64,000 nt of DNA from Massilia sp. Root418 (lineage in GTDB: Bacteria > Pseudomonadota > Gammaproteobacteria > Burkholderiales > Burkholderiaceae_D): contig NZ_LMEC01000020.1 of NCBI RefSeq assembly GCF_001425265.1, forward strand, positions 768,707 to 832,706, given 5' to 3'. Below the pieces are notes generated by a model. It was not told the origin of the DNA. It was given only the letters and a program-made list of their open reading frames with translations, and searched no databases. Made by a program: the position numbers and the translations under genes. Position 1 is the first letter of the stretch; each line of letters opens with the position of its first letter. Positions 15,868 through 23,649 of this stretch are shown piece after piece.

Positions 15868-16803
15868 TCAATTGATTATTTCGCTGGGGGTAAGGACCGG
15901 CTGCGGATTGAGGTGCCGGTTCGCCCGCAGATGCTGGACCAGCAGGTCGATGAAATTGCGCACCTTGGACGAGCCGAACTTGCTTTCCCGGTGCAGCACG
16001 TGCACCGGCCACGGCGCCTCCTCGTACTCGGCCAAAATGATCTTGAGGCGCCCGTCGCTCAACTGTTCGTCAATCTGGTAGGACAGCAGGCGGCAAATGC
16101 CCAGCCCCGCCGACGCGGCTTCAATGGCCGAATCATTGCTGGTAACCATCAGGCGCGGCTTCATGCGCACCATGGTGGGGTCTTCCTCCGCGCCGAACTT
16201 CCATTCCACGCGCGGCGAAATGCCGCTGGCGGCAATGATGGTATGGCGCAGCAGGTCGGCCGGATGCTGCGGCACGCCATTCCTGGCCAGGTATTCCGGC
16301 GAGGCGCACAGCACCCGGCGCACCTGCCCCACCCGCAGCGCCTTCAGGCCGGAATCGGGCAGATGGCCGATGCGCACCGCCACGTCCATGCCCTCGTCCA
16401 CCAGGTTGACCACCCGGTCCAGGAAATACGCCGAGACTTCCACTTCCGGGTAGGTCTTCAGGAAGCGCACGATGCACGGCATGATGAAGGCCTTCCCGAA
16501 GAGCACGGATGCAGTCACCGACAGGTTGCCCTTGGGCGCGGCATTGACCCCGGCGGCGGCCTCGTTGGCTTCCACGATGCTGGCCAGGATGTTGCGGCTG
16601 TCGTCCATATAGCGCCGGCCGGCCTCCGTCATGCGCACATTGCGCGTGGTGCGCTGCAGCAGCTTGACGCCCAGCTGCTCCTCGAGCGCCGCCACGGCGC
16701 GCGTGACCGCAGCGGGCGACAGGTCCAGGCGCCGCGCGGCGGCGGCGAAACTCTCCTCTTCCCCCACGGCGACAAAGACATTCATCAGGTGGACTTGATC
16801 CAT
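15868..16803 (-). CDS. LysR family transcriptional regulator
   Basis: 311 residues. The N-terminal winged helix (about 1-60) reads FVAVGEEESFAAAARRLDLS and VAALEEQLGVKLLQRTTR. The remainder is the LysR substrate-binding domain (about 90-300). It is divergent from the PPOX/VanB-like pair at 16934, the classic arrangement for a LysR protein controlling its neighbours and itself. The 130-bp gap holds a palindrome at 16883-16898. The DsrE operon downstream on the same strand begins 99 bp after its stop and may also be a target. The inducer is unknown. Confidence 0.88.
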   Translation of the reverse strand: MDQVHLMNVFVAVGEEESFAAAARRLDLSPAAVTRAVAALEEQLGVKLLQRTTRNVRMTEAGRRYMDDSRNILASIVEANEAAAGVNAAPKGNLSVTASVLFGKAFIMPCIVRFLKTYPEVEVSAYFLDRVVNLVDEGMDVAVRIGHLPDSGLKALRVGQVRRVLCASPEYLARNGVPQHPADLLRHTIIAASGISPRVEWKFGAEEDPTMVRMKPRLMVTSNDSAIEAASAGLGICRLLSYQIDEQLSDGRLKIILAEYEEAPWPVHVLHRESKFGSSKVRNFIDLLVQHLRANRHLNPQPVLTPSEIIN

Positions 16804-16882
16804 TCCTTACTCCAGGCGAAATAGTGATTTGCGGTGGGGGCCATTCTTGTCCGGCGCATTATTTCGCACAATAGCATTATCA

Positions 16883-16898
16883 GCAATCGGCAGATTGC
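16883..16898. promoter_or_regulatory. Palindrome in the LysR/PPOX divergent promoter, candidate LysR site
   Basis: GCAATCGGCAGATTGC is a perfect 6+4+6 inverted repeat 35 bp upstream of the PPOX start codon. LysR sites are typically short interrupted dyads of the T-N11-A kind, and the location between divergent genes is the expected one. Confidence 0.45.
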
Positions 16899-16933
16899 AT
16901 CATAAACAGGCTTCTTACCAAAGGGAGAGCACA

Positions 16934-17863
16934 ATGAGCAAGCACACCAGCTTCCACGCAGGCGAGCGCGCGGTGCAGCAGAACGCCGGCGAGACTGCGA
17001 TCGCGGACCGAAATATCGTCGTGCTCACGGACACCGTCATCGCCGGCGCCCGTCCCTTTATCGCAAAACAGTTCATGGCGGTTCTGGGCAGCGTGGACGC
17101 CAGGGGCCGTGTGTGGGCCTCGGTGGTGTTCGGCGAACCCGGCTTCCTGCACACGGACAGCGGCAGCGCCATCGCGATCGAGGTGCCGGAAGAAGCGCGC
17201 GACCAGGCCGACCCGGTGTGGGCCAACATCGCCGCCCAGCCGGAGCTTGGCATGCTGTTCATCGAGCTGGGCTCGCGCCGCCGCTACCGCGTCAACGGGA
17301 CCGTGCAGCGCCTGGACGGAAACGGCGCCGAGGTGGCAGTGCGCGAAGCCTACCCGAACTGCCCCAAGTACATCCAGCGCCGCCACCTGCGCCGGCTGGG
17401 CGAACCGGTGCTGCCGGTGCACGCGGCGCACGGCACGGTGCTGCGCGGCACGGTGCAGGACATCGTGCGGCAGGCCGATACCGTGTTCGTCGCCAGCCGC
17501 CATCCCGGCAGCGGCGCCGACGCCTCGCACCGCGGCGGCCCTGCCGGCTTCGTGAAGCTGGTGGGCGAGAGCACGCTGCGCATTCCGGACTACCACGGCA
17601 ACAGCCTGTTCAACACGCTCGGCAATTTCACGGCCGATCCGCGCGCCGGCCTGTGCATCCCGGACTTCGTGAACGGCCAGCTGCTGCAGCTGACGGGCAC
17701 CGCCTCGCTGCAATGGAACCAGGAAGACCCGGACAACGACACGGGCGGCACCGGCCGCTACTGGGAATTCAAGGTGGAGGAATGGATATTGCGGGAGACC
17801 CCGCAGCGGCTGGAATGGGAATATCTGGACGCATCGCCCTTCAACCCCGGCACGCCAGCCTAA
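16934..17863 (+). CDS. Pyridoxamine 5'-phosphate oxidase-family FMN-binding protein
   Basis: 309 residues; the ATG at 16934 has AAGGGAG upstream and is preferred over an in-frame start at 16829. It has an FMN-binding split-barrel character: QFMAVLGSVDARGRVWASVVFGEPGFL, then a second half with FVASRHPG, HRGGPAGFVKL and GNSLFNTLGNFTADPRAGLCIPDF. Two PPOX-like halves explain the length. Proteins of this kind are often joined to or next to ferredoxin reductase modules, and here the next gene (11 bp downstream) is such a reductase. Together they may form a flavin-dependent electron-transfer pair. The real substrate is unknown. Confidence 0.8.
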   Translation: MSKHTSFHAGERAVQQNAGETAIADRNIVVLTDTVIAGARPFIAKQFMAVLGSVDARGRVWASVVFGEPGFLHTDSGSAIAIEVPEEARDQADPVWANIAAQPELGMLFIELGSRRRYRVNGTVQRLDGNGAEVAVREAYPNCPKYIQRRHLRRLGEPVLPVHAAHGTVLRGTVQDIVRQADTVFVASRHPGSGADASHRGGPAGFVKLVGESTLRIPDYHGNSLFNTLGNFTADPRAGLCIPDFVNGQLLQLTGTASLQWNQEDPDNDTGGTGRYWEFKVEEWILRETPQRLEWEYLDASPFNPGTPA

Positions 17864-17874
17864 AGGGCACCGCC

Positions 17875-18990
17875 ATGAACCATGTTATCGCCAGCGTCGC
17901 CGCGCTCAGCGCCACTGTCAGGGAATTCCAGATCCGCCGCCGGGACGGCGCGCCGCTGCCCGATTGGCAGCCCGGCTCGCACATCGTGCTGCGCTTCCTG
18001 GCTGCCGGCGGCAGCGCCTTCGAGAAGCATTACTCGCTGATCGGCGTGCCGGGCCAGGCGGACAGCTACCGCATCGCGGTGCAGCGCGAGGAACAGGGCA
18101 AAGGCGGCTCGCGCTGCCTGCACGACGAATTCGGCCCCGGCAGCGAAGTGGAAGTGAGCGGCCCGTTCAACAGCTTCCCGCTGCAGCCGGCCGGACCGGC
18201 TAGTGCGGCTGGTGCGGCTGGTGCGGCTGGTTCGGCTGGCGCGGCTGGTGCGGCTGGTTCGGCTGGCGCGGCTGGCGCGGCTGGCGCGGCTGGTTCGGCT
18301 GGCCCGGCTGGTTCGTCCGGTGCGGCCAGGCCGCGCGTGCTGCTGGTCGCGGGCGGCATCGGCATTACGCCGCTCGTGTCCATGGCGCACGCGCTGGCGG
18401 CGCAGCAGCGGCCTTTCGAGCTCCACTACCTGGCGCACAGCGCGGGACGGCTGGTCCTGATGGAGGAATTGCGCGTGATCGGGCAAGCGGCCAAGCTGGC
18501 GGCCAGGCAGGCACCCGCGCTGGCGTCTATTGTCACGCACCTGTCGCAAGACAGCGGCCGCGCCGACCTGACGGCCCTGCTCGGCCCCTACAGCGCCGGC
18601 GACAGCTTCTACGCCTGCGGTCCGGCTGCGCTGCTGCAGGCGCTGGCGGCGGCGGGAAACCGGCTGGGCTGGCCGGCCGCCGCCATGCACTTCGAGAGCT
18701 TCGGCCCGCGCGCGCAGCAGGAGGATGCGCCGCTCACGGTGGAACTGGCGCTGTCCGGCGTGACGGTAGAAGTCCCGCCGGGCACGCCGATACTGGAGGC
18801 GCTGATCGCGGCGGACGTGTTCGTATCCTACGAATGCAAGCGCGGCGAGTGCGGCAGCTGCTACACCCCGGTGCTGGAGGGCGAGCCGCTGCACCGCGAC
18901 GTGTGTCTCACGCCCGCCATGCGCAGCACCGGCATGTGCACCTGCGTGTCCTGGGCGGCCGCACCCGGCCGCCTGGTGCTCGAACTGTAA
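17875..18990 (+). CDS. VanB/PDR-type flavin reductase with C-terminal 2Fe-2S ferredoxin domain
   Basis: 371 residues. The FAD/FMN-binding barrel (about 1-105) carries KHYSLIGVPG in place of the usual RxYSL. The NAD-binding domain starts RVLLVAGGIGITPLVSM (about 153-170) and ends with FYACGPAALL. The plant-type ferredoxin domain shows YECKRGECGSC (C-x4-C-x2-C) with a fourth Cys shortly after. It passes electrons from NAD(P)H through flavin to the iron-sulfur cluster and on to a partner oxygenase or the PPOX protein encoded just upstream. Between the flavin and NAD domains lies an Ala-Gly-Ser insert (about 106-151) not expected in the family. ATG at 17875 is preceded by AAAGGG. Confidence 0.85.
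   Translation: MNHVIASVAALSATVREFQIRRRDGAPLPDWQPGSHIVLRFLAAGGSAFEKHYSLIGVPGQADSYRIAVQREEQGKGGSRCLHDEFGPGSEVEVSGPFNSFPLQPAGPASAAGAAGAAGSAGAAGAAGSAGAAGAAGAAGSAGPAGSSGAARPRVLLVAGGIGITPLVSMAHALAAQQRPFELHYLAHSAGRLVLMEELRVIGQAAKLAARQAPALASIVTHLSQDSGRADLTALLGPYSAGDSFYACGPAALLQALAAAGNRLGWPAAAMHFESFGPRAQQEDAPLTVELALSGVTVEVPPGTPILEALIAADVFVSYECKRGECGSCYTPVLEGEPLHRDVCLTPAMRSTGMCTCVSWAAAPGRLVLEL
18205..18312 (+). repeat. 9-bp in-frame tandem repeat (12 units) inside the reductase gene
   Basis: Twelve units of the form GCGGCTGGT (first base G, T or C; last T or C) run without a break. They encode the Ala/Ser/Pro-Ala-Gly insert between the flavin and NAD domains. Unit length preserves the frame, so copy number may vary between strains. 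Confidence 0.92.
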
Positions 18991-19001
18991 TAACTATAAC
19001 G

Positions 19002-20423
19002 CTAGCGCTGGCCCTGGTACATCAAGCCGCTGTCATTGAGGCCGAACTTGAACTTCTTGTTCATCTCGATGATCTCGGCGCCGGCCAGCAGCGCCGGGCC
19101 GTAGCCGTGGGCCGCCTTCACGCTGGTGGGACGGTAAGCGTAGAAGGCAGGGTCGAAGGCCATGCCGGTGCCCACGCAGATGCCTTCGATCTGGCCGCCC
19201 GCGGTCACCTTGCTGGCCACCGCGTTCCAGGCCAGGTTCGCCATCGGCCCATACATCTGCGCATCCACGTAGCCGCGGTTGACGGCGCGCGCGATGGCGT
19301 AGGTGTAGATCGCGGTGGCCGAGGTTTCCTGGTAGGTGTCCGGGCGGTCGATCAGCTGGTGCCAGAAGCCGTCGCGGCTCTGGTACGAGGCCAGGCCCTT
19401 GATATGGGCGCGCAGCTGTTCCTGCACGGCGCCGTACTGCTTGTGGTTCTTCGGCAGCACTTCCAGGATCTCCACCATGGACATTACCGCCCAGCCGTTG
19501 GCGCGCGCCCAGTGCATTTCCGGATGGTCGCGCAGGCCTTCCACATAGCCATGCATGTAGATGCCCAGCTTAGGATTGAACATGCGTTTGGAGAACTGCA
19601 GCACCTGTTTGGCGGCGTCGTCGAAGTGCTTGCGGTCGCCCGTCACGGCGCCCAGGTAGGCCATGGTCGGTACGCCCATGAACATGTCGTCCAGCCACAG
19701 GGTGTCCGGCAGCGGACGCATTTTCACGCCGCCCTTGCCGTCCGGGCCGCCGCGCGCCAGGGTGCCGTCCTTTAGACGGTACTCCTTCCTGGTGACGAAG
19801 TCGCCGCAGATGCCTATCATCTGCCCGTAGTCGACCTGAGAACCACCCAGCTTGGCCTTCATGAAGCTGTGGCACAGCGCGCCGGCGTCGTCCAGCGCGT
19901 GCGGGTTGAGGAAGCTCTTGATGGGCGCGTGCGAATTCTTCGGGTCGGCCTGCACCGCAGGCAGATAGGTTTTGGTGAGCTGGGACAGCAACTGGTGGCG
20001 CTTCACCGTGTAGTCGGTGTAGCGCTTGTCGCCGGTGGCTGCGCCGGCGGCCAGCATGCCCAGGTAGGTCACGCCCCATTCATAGCTGGTGAGGCGGAAG
20101 TCACCCGGCTTGAGCACCGCGTCCGGGTCGGCGCGCGACAGGTCGGTGATGGCGGCGCCGCTGCTCTTGCTGATCAGTTCAGCCGGCGTGGTGCGCTCCA
20201 GGTAGTCGAACACGCGGTCCAGCACCGCCTTAACTTCGCCGGCCTCCATGGCGCGGTATGGGGTGGGATAGGCAACCTGCAGCGCATGCAGCATGGCGTC
20301 GGCTGCGGCCGGCCCTTTTTCCTGCGCCACCGGCGCTTCCTGGGCCGATACGCTCAGCGCCAGGGGCAACAGGCCGGCGGCAAGCGCGCCGGCCGCACTA
20401 CGGCGCAGCTTCGAGGCATTCAT
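19002..20423 (-). CDS. Secreted GH105/GH88-type unsaturated glucuronyl/rhamnogalacturonyl hydrolase
   Basis: 473 residues from the ATG at 20423, which has AAGGAG 9 nt upstream; the ATG three codons earlier is too close to that site. A signal peptide (GLLPLALSVSA-QE) is followed by an (alpha/alpha)6-barrel protein. Diagnostic stretches are DTLWLDDMFMGVPTMAYLG, HWARANGWAVMSMVEIL and DTYQETSATAIYTYAIA, as in YteR/GH105 proteins. These hydrate the unsaturated uronic acid left by polysaccharide lyases on pectin-type oligosaccharides. No lyase gene is in the window, so the supplying enzyme must lie elsewhere. It follows the second membrane AraC gene by 123 bp on the same strand, which suggests control by that regulator. 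Confidence 0.85.
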   Translation of the reverse strand: MNASKLRRSAAGALAAGLLPLALSVSAQEAPVAQEKGPAAADAMLHALQVAYPTPYRAMEAGEVKAVLDRVFDYLERTTPAELISKSSGAAITDLSRADPDAVLKPGDFRLTSYEWGVTYLGMLAAGAATGDKRYTDYTVKRHQLLSQLTKTYLPAVQADPKNSHAPIKSFLNPHALDDAGALCHSFMKAKLGGSQVDYGQMIGICGDFVTRKEYRLKDGTLARGGPDGKGGVKMRPLPDTLWLDDMFMGVPTMAYLGAVTGDRKHFDDAAKQVLQFSKRMFNPKLGIYMHGYVEGLRDHPEMHWARANGWAVMSMVEILEVLPKNHKQYGAVQEQLRAHIKGLASYQSRDGFWHQLIDRPDTYQETSATAIYTYAIARAVNRGYVDAQMYGPMANLAWNAVASKVTAGGQIEGICVGTGMAFDPAFYAYRPTSVKAAHGYGPALLAGAEIIEMNKKFKFGLNDSGLMYQGQR

Positions 20424-20456
20424 GTAGTACATCTCCTTGTCGAATTCGAATGGTAG

Positions 20457-20472
20457 TGGCCTTGCATGGCCA
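20457..20472. promoter_or_regulatory. Imperfect palindrome upstream of the GH105 gene
   Basis: TGGCCTTGCATGGCCA is symmetric at 14 of 16 positions and lies 34 bp upstream of the start codon. A regulatory role is a guess from position only. Confidence 0.3.
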
Positions 20473-20546
20473 TTAGCATATTCGACAAAGCATGATAGCA
20501 ACGATCAATCTTTTGACCAAAGGTGAGCGCGATGCGCAGTCTTTCG

Positions 20547-21707
20547 CTAAGCCGCCGGCGTGGCGAGGGAGCGGAAAGCTTTCGGCGTGCAGCCGTATTC
20601 TTCCTTGAACAGCTTGTTGAAATAGGAGACGTTGGCATAGCCGACCGCGTAGGCGATTTCCGCCACCGCCGCGCCGTCTTTCTCGGCAAGCAGCCTGGCC
20701 GCTTCGGTCAGGCGCAGTTTATTCAGATAGCTCGTGAAGGTCATGCCCAGTTCGGCCTTCAGTACCTCGTTGACCTTGTTGCGGTTGGCGCCCGTCTCGC
20801 TGGCCACGCCGTCCAGGTCGAGCTCCGGGTTGGTGTAGTTGGTTGCGATGAAGCGCAGTACCGAGGCCTTTTCCTTGTCCTTGTACGGTTCCAGTGTCAG
20901 CTGGCGGTAAGCGACCAGCGGCAAGTCCTTTTTGATCTTGCAGTCCACGCTGGCGACCAGCGCGCGCGCATGGGCGCGCAGGAACCAGGCGGCGAAGCCC
21001 AGCCAGCTTGCCAGGACGACCGCGGCCAAGGCGGCGATATACCGGTAGTCGCGGCCGCGCAAGGTCAGCTCGGTCACCTCCAGGTAGGAATCCACATTGC
21101 GCGGGCGCGTGGCGCTGGTGCCGAAAACGATTTTCGCCACTTTGTCCAGCGTGTAGGCGCGGTCCGAGAGATCCAGCTTCATCTTCTCGAACCACCACTC
21201 GGGCAAGGCGAAGCGCTTGATGTCCAGCGAAACCGGAACGCCCTGCTCGTTGCAGGAAAAATAGGTGCCGGGCGAGCGGTAAGTCTGGAAGTCGCCGGGC
21301 GTGGAGATTTTCCGGTCGAAGGTGGAGATCACCACGATCATCGAACCGGCCGGCGCGCACTTGGCCAGGAAGGTCACGGTGTCGTACCGGGTCCAGTCGA
21401 GGTGGGCTTGACGTCCCTTCCGGTCCTCCAGCACCAGCTCGGTGGACACGAAGGGGTATGGCGCCTGGCCGGTGAGACTGAAGTCGAAGCGCAGCCGCTC
21501 GCGCGTGGCAGCGTGCAGGCGCACGGACGACGACCCGCCCGTCGCCACGTCCGAATAAGTGCGGTAGTGCCAGCGGGCGCTCTCCCGCTGCGCCGGCAAT
21601 AGCGTGAATGCCGGATAGCTTTGATACATGAAAATACACGCCAGCAGCGCGTCCGCCACCACCAGGAGAAGAAGCGCGACCAGCGCCTTCTTATAGAACT
21701 CTTGCAT
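20547..21707 (-). CDS. Membrane-anchored AraC family regulator, paralogue of the one at 2411
   Basis: 386 residues with the same layout as the protein at 2411-3640: first membrane segment about 8-28, a beta-rich extracytoplasmic domain, second membrane segment about 219-240 and C-terminal AraC HTH. The two share the start MQEFYKKAL, then FLAKCAP, TYRSPGTYFSCN and the end SYFNKLFKEEYGCTPKAFRSLAT. Identity is highest in the linker (LTLEPYKDKEKA) and HTH and lower in the outer domain, consistent with different ligands for related DNA sites. It lacks the Ala/Pro/Glu tail of its paralogue. It precedes the GH105 gene on the same strand. Sensing of a saccharide is inferred. Confidence 0.85.
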   Translation of the reverse strand: MQEFYKKALVALLLLVVADALLACIFMYQSYPAFTLLPAQRESARWHYRTYSDVATGGSSSVRLHAATRERLRFDFSLTGQAPYPFVSTELVLEDRKGRQAHLDWTRYDTVTFLAKCAPAGSMIVVISTFDRKISTPGDFQTYRSPGTYFSCNEQGVPVSLDIKRFALPEWWFEKMKLDLSDRAYTLDKVAKIVFGTSATRPRNVDSYLEVTELTLRGRDYRYIAALAAVVLASWLGFAAWFLRAHARALVASVDCKIKKDLPLVAYRQLTLEPYKDKEKASVLRFIATNYTNPELDLDGVASETGANRNKVNEVLKAELGMTFTSYLNKLRLTEAARLLAEKDGAAVAEIAYAVGYANVSYFNKLFKEEYGCTPKAFRSLATPAA

Positions 21708-21734
21708 TGCGGCACGAAGTGTTTAGCTGTCAAC

Positions 21735-21747
21735 TTGCATCATAACA
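21735..21747 (-). promoter_or_regulatory. Conserved promoter element upstream of the second membrane AraC gene
   Basis: Minus-strand CTGTTATGATGCA, identical to the element at 3705-3717 before the paralogous regulator. TATGAT would serve as the -10 box about 30 bp before the start codon. Confidence 0.5.
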
Positions 21748-21829
21748 GTTCCCCGGGCCAGCGGCAGCTGTGGGAAATACGCTGCCGCATTTCCGCCACA
21801 AGCTCGCCGCTGCTGCGTCGGCGCGGTGC

Positions 21830-22906
21830 TCAGCCGAACGTGAAGGCATAGGCCTCCGCGCCTTTGTCCAGGAAGCGGATCTCGAAGCGGCGCTGGCGCA
21901 CCTTGCCGGGCTGGCGCACCAGCTGGTACAAGCGGGTGGCGGAAATGACTCCGTTGCCCTCGGCGTCGATGTCGGCGCCGTGGTCCACGCCCGGCGGCTG
22001 GCCGTCCAGCGTGACCTTGATGCGCACACTGGCGCCGGCCTTGCCCGGCCCGGCCACCAGGTGCAGGTCGCGCGCATTGAAGCGGTGCGCCACGCCGGCA
22101 TTGGGCTGATCCGCCATGGCGCTTTCTGCGCCCACGGTCCACTGCCCGGACAGGCCCCACTCGTTCACCGCCAGCGCGCCGACCGAATACTGCTGCGAAC
22201 GGTCTTCGCGCACCCGCTCGGGCGAGCGGAAATTGGCCGCCTGGCGGTAGCCGATGTAGGCCTCGCCGGAGCCAAGGCGCTCCAGGTCCGGCTGCATCTG
22301 CTCGGCCGGCGTGGGCGGGTTCACCAGGCCGCTGTCGGCAGCATTCGCGGGCTTGCCGCCGGCCTCGGCCAGCAGCGACTGGATGGCGCGCTCCATCTTG
22401 TCGTAATTGCCTTCGCCGAACTGCTTGTAGCGGATCTTGCCGTTGGCGTCCACCAGGTAGTAGGCCGGCCAGTAGCGGTTGCCCCAGGCCTGCCAGATGC
22501 TCTGGTTGCTGTCCACGGCGATGGGGAAGTCGATCTGGAAGCGGCCCACGGCGGCGTTCACATTGGTCAGGTCCTGCTCGAACTTGAATTCGGGCGTATG
22601 CACGCCCACCACGGCCAGCCCCTGGTCGCGGTACTTGCTGGCCCAGGCGCGCACATAAGGCACGGTGCGGATGCAGTTGATGCAGGAATACGTCCAGAAG
22701 TCGACCAGCACGACTTTGCCGCGCAGCTGCTTCAGCGTCAGCGGCGCGGAATTGAGCCAGGTGACTGCGCCGTCGAAGCCGGGCGCGGTGCCCTCCACCG
22801 GCAACTTGCTGCGGAAAGGCTCGGCAGGCGCGCCCGCAGCCATCGTCGTCGTTGCCATCAGCGTGGCGGCCACGCTGCCGAGCAGCGCCAGGTATAGTCG
22901 TTTCAT
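21830..22906 (-). CDS. Exported thioredoxin-like protein with DipZ-type C-terminal domain
   Basis: 358 residues from the ATG at 22906, with GAGG 7 nt upstream; an ATG two codons earlier is also possible. A signal peptide ends near TMAAGAPA. The redoxin domain (about 35-180) has VVLVDFWTYSCINCIRTVPY, with the CxxC active site spaced by Ile-Asn, and GNRYWPAYYLVD with the cis-Pro region. The C-terminal half is the beta-sandwich found at the end of DipZ proteins (for example GEAYIGYRQAANF). Unlike DipZ there is no DsbD-like membrane part. It probably exchanges disulfides in the periplasm. It is the third gene after GH43 and a PEP-CTERM gene on the same strand, so it may help fold the secreted enzymes. 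Confidence 0.85.
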   Translation of the reverse strand: MKRLYLALLGSVAATLMATTTMAAGAPAEPFRSKLPVEGTAPGFDGAVTWLNSAPLTLKQLRGKVVLVDFWTYSCINCIRTVPYVRAWASKYRDQGLAVVGVHTPEFKFEQDLTNVNAAVGRFQIDFPIAVDSNQSIWQAWGNRYWPAYYLVDANGKIRYKQFGEGNYDKMERAIQSLLAEAGGKPANAADSGLVNPPTPAEQMQPDLERLGSGEAYIGYRQAANFRSPERVREDRSQQYSVGALAVNEWGLSGQWTVGAESAMADQPNAGVAHRFNARDLHLVAGPGKAGASVRIKVTLDGQPPGVDHGADIDAEGNGVISATRLYQLVRQPGKVRQRRFEIRFLDKGAEAYAFTFG

Positions 22907-22983
22907 CTGCATGCCTCGTCCAGGAGTGTTTCGATGGGATGATTAGACCGCATTCCTGTGTCGGGCAGATGTCGGGATATGCT

Positions 22984-23018
22984 CCCAGTGTATCCCGGCA
23001 CCGGCCGGATACACTGGG
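22984..23018 (-). other. Perfect 12-bp inverted repeat between the PEP-CTERM and thioredoxin-like genes
   Basis: CCCAGTGTATCC (22984-22995) pairs with GGATACACTGGG (23007-23018) across an 11-nt loop that can itself pair partly. No T-tract follows on either strand. It could be an operator, an mRNA-stabilising hairpin or a rho-assisted terminator. Confidence 0.7.
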
Positions 23019-23023
23019 ATACA

Positions 23024-23067
23024 GTTCACGCAGCGTTCACGCGGCGTTCACGCGGCGTTCACGCGGC
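23024..23067. repeat. 11-bp tandem repeat covering the end of the PEP-CTERM gene
   Basis: Four units of GTTCACGCRGC start at 23024, 23035, 23046 and 23057. The stop codon and the last codons of the PEP-CTERM gene (VNAA) lie inside the repeat. Because 11 is not a multiple of three, changes in copy number could change the protein's end. Confidence 0.92.
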
Positions 23068-23632
23068 CGGAGGCGCGGCGGCGCGCCAGCAGGAGCCCCA
23101 CGGCGGCCGCGCCGAACAGCGCCAGCGACGGCGGCTCGGGCACCACCATGTCGTCCATGGCCCACTGGGTGCCGCTGCTGTTGTAGATGACCAGCGTATC
23201 GATGGCGGCCCAATCCAGCTGCACCCACAGGGGCGTGGTAGTGTCGATGACAAAGGAGGCCGCCGTCGAATGGATTAATTGCCCGTTCTGGTAGCCCTCG
23301 AACGCCAGTTCCTGCTCAAGCCACGCGGAGGTGAAGAACGCGCCGACAAAATCGAAGGTGCCCGCCCCTGCCTTGGAAATGGCCACCGTGCCGCCATCGC
23401 GGTTATAGGCCGCGTTGGCCTGAGATACCGTCCCCGCTTCATAGCCGCTGCCGGGGAAGGCATCCGAACGGATGGAGCCCACGTTGTCCCAGTTCAGGCC
23501 CTGGTATCCGGCTGCGATGGATACGGTAAAGTCACCGGACAAATCGTCGAAATTGATCACGCCTGCGTGCGAGGCCGCGCAACAGGCTCCCAACAACAGG
23601 GAGAGCATCATTTTTTTCAGCATGCTGGTCAT
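23048..23632 (-). CDS. PEP-CTERM sorting-domain protein
   Basis: 194 residues. Signal peptide about 1-23, then a 140-residue domain of unknown function starting VINFDDLSGDFTVSIAAGYQGLNWDNVG, broken here as two motifs: VINFDDLSGDF and YQGLNWDNV. The C-terminus is a classic PEP-CTERM: VPEPPSLALFG, a hydrophobic helix and ARRRAS. Such proteins are exported and processed by exosortase, and are typical of exopolysaccharide-producing betaproteobacteria; no exosortase gene is in the window. It lies 17 bp after GH43 and shares its strand, so the GH43 operon carries a surface-sorted partner. ATG at 23632 has GGAG 6 nt upstream. Confidence 0.85.
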   Translation of the reverse strand: MTSMLKKMMLSLLLGACCAASHAGVINFDDLSGDFTVSIAAGYQGLNWDNVGSIRSDAFPGSGYEAGTVSQANAAYNRDGGTVAISKAGAGTFDFVGAFFTSAWLEQELAFEGYQNGQLIHSTAASFVIDTTTPLWVQLDWAAIDTLVIYNSSGTQWAMDDMVVPEPPSLALFGAAAVGLLLARRRASGRVNAA

Positions 23633-23649
23633 GGTCGTCTCCGTGTGGG

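Noticed and set aside
17113..17874. Long N-terminal extension of the VanB-like reductase
   Set aside because: It overlaps the PPOX-family gene in another frame; the ATG at 17875 with AAAGGG gives a normal family start.
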